Shown: positions 6,996 to 7,411 of the stretch, piece by piece | Numbering within the stretch: the first letter of the stretch is position 1 | Layout of the letters: the number at the start of each line of letters is the position of its first letter | NCBI GenBank assembly: GCA_019114925.1 | Contig: DXEO01000050.1 | Location: 1-7,411, forward strand | DNA length: 7,411 bases | Reading direction: 5' to 3' | Source of the DNA: Candidatus Corynebacterium faecipullorum | GTDB lineage: Bacteria; Actinomycetota; Actinomycetes; Mycobacteriales; Mycobacteriaceae | Position numbers and translations under genes: made by a program | The notes under the pieces: model-generated | Seen by the model: only the letters and a program-made list of their open reading frames with translations | What the model was told of the DNA's origin: nothing | The model's database searches: none

Positions 6996-7041
6996 TTGTT
7001 GCCCGTAGTGCCGTAATGGGCACTACGGGCAACAATTTTTT
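6996..7041 (+). terminator. Strong intrinsic terminator after the YceI gene
   Basis: A perfect 17-bp stem (6996-7012 with 7019-7035) closes a 6-nt loop (7013-7018) and is followed directly by six T (7036-7041). It lies 40 bp after the YceI stop. On the opposite strand the hairpin is not followed by a T run, so it should work mainly in the plus direction. An outer pair, TAGTTGTT (6993-7000) with AACAACTA (7042-7049), could compete with the lower stem. It isolates the YceI transcript from pepN. Confidence 0.93.
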
Positions 7042-7092
7042 AACAACTAGAGGCACGACAACCGAGTAATAAACAACTCTGGGCGGCTTACC

Positions 7093-7122
7093 TGTGATAC
7101 GCACCGCAGCGACGTTTAAGAT
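7093..7122 (+). promoter_or_regulatory. Probable pepN promoter, leaderless
   Basis: TAAGAT (7117-7122) is a good corynebacterial -10 hexamer ending 7 bp before the ATG at 7130, so transcription would start at or beside the A of the start codon. A weak -35 candidate, TGTGAT, lies at 7093-7098 with an 18-bp spacer. No Shine-Dalgarno sequence is visible before the ATG, as expected for a leaderless mRNA. The strong terminator upstream means pepN needs its own promoter, and this is the best candidate between 7042 and 7129. Confidence 0.6.
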
Positions 7123-7129
7123 GTAGCGC

Positions 7130-7411
7130 ATGACTACCGCAAACCTCACCCATGCAGAAGCTTCCGCCCGCAGCGCCGCGCTGCGCCTGAGCACCTACGA
7201 GCTGCACCTCGACGTCACGAGCGCCCCGAGCGACGCCGATTCTTACGAGGTCACCTCACGCATTACGTTCACCACCACAGAGCCCGAGACCTTCGTGGAT
7301 TACCTGGGCAAGGCCGTGCACGCAGTGCGCGTCAACGGCGAGGAGGTGGAGAACACCTTCGACGGCGGACGGGTCTACCTGCGCAATCTTCCAGTGGGGG
7401 AGGAAGATCGG
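7130..7411 (+). CDS. pepN: Aminopeptidase N (M1 family), N-terminal part (cut by window edge)
   Basis: The first 94 residues of an M1-family zinc aminopeptidase, which removes N-terminal amino acids from peptides in the cytoplasm. The opening NLTHAEASARSAALRL followed by STYELHLDVT is the usual start of actinobacterial PepN. The following strands (SYEVTSRITFTTTEPETFVDYLG, AVRVNGEEVE) belong to the N-terminal beta domain that precedes the catalytic domain. The GAMEN and HExxH motifs would lie beyond the window, so catalysis cannot be checked. The ATG at 7130 agrees with the family start and with the -10 box. No signal peptide is present. Coding continues in frame to the last base. Confidence 0.88.
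   Translation, partial: MTTANLTHAEASARSAALRLSTYELHLDVTSAPSDADSYEVTSRITFTTTEPETFVDYLGKAVHAVRVNGEEVENTFDGGRVYLRNLPVGEEDR

Noticed and set aside
6996..7035. A second RosR site formed by TTGTTG and CAACAA around the downstream hairpin
   Set aside because: The half-sites are 28 bp apart instead of 6 and form the base of a terminator stem, so this is not an operator.

Overview
The window looks like chromosomal DNA of a Corynebacterium. Three things point there: the gene order pcnA (divergent) – mutT4-type Nudix – DUF6049 membrane protein – murJ/mviN with a fused pseudokinase, which matches the Mycobacterium tuberculosis Rv3907c–Rv3910 block; the high GC with many GTG starts and apparently leaderless promoters; and a near-perfect match to the operator of the corynebacterial regulator RosR. 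The species cannot be fixed from the sequence. All protein-family calls come from recognised motifs, not from database searches.

Layout. Positions 1-181 (minus) hold the N-terminus of the CCA-adding enzyme, cut by the window edge. A 28-bp gap carries two back-to-back promoters whose -10 boxes nearly touch, and both flanking genes look leaderless. Positions 210-6201 (plus) form a tight three-gene unit: a Nudix hydrolase, a large secreted and C-terminally anchored protein of unknown function (start overlaps the preceding stop as GTGA), and a 1080-residue MurJ lipid II flippase. MurJ here carries a cytoplasmic pseudokinase, an extra membrane helix and an extracytoplasmic domain. Positions 6202-6421 contain no gene, but hold a long imperfect inverted repeat (probable terminator), a consensus sigma-A promoter and a RosR-type operator. 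Positions 6422-6955 encode a YceI-family lipid-binding protein, followed by a very strong intrinsic terminator. At 7130 an aminopeptidase N gene (pepN) begins and runs off the right edge, again with a -10 box placed for a leaderless transcript.

How it fits together. The operon serves the envelope: MurJ exports the peptidoglycan precursor lipid II, its pseudokinase tail is the known docking site for the PknB/FhaA control system in mycobacteria, and the DUF6049 protein is its constant but uncharacterised partner. The YceI gene is a separate unit, probably repressed by the peroxide-sensing MarR-type regulator RosR. In M. tuberculosis, and as I recall in many corynebacteria, murJ is followed by sigM-trxB-trxA. 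Here that module is absent and a YceI/pepN pair sits there instead, so the murJ 3' side appears to be a rearrangement junction.

I did not find a defence system, CRISPR array, RNA gene or intact mobile element. The most interesting signals are regulatory (RosR operator, leaderless divergent promoter, inverted repeat at the synteny break) and architectural (MurJ fusion, two-cysteine DUF6049 protein).
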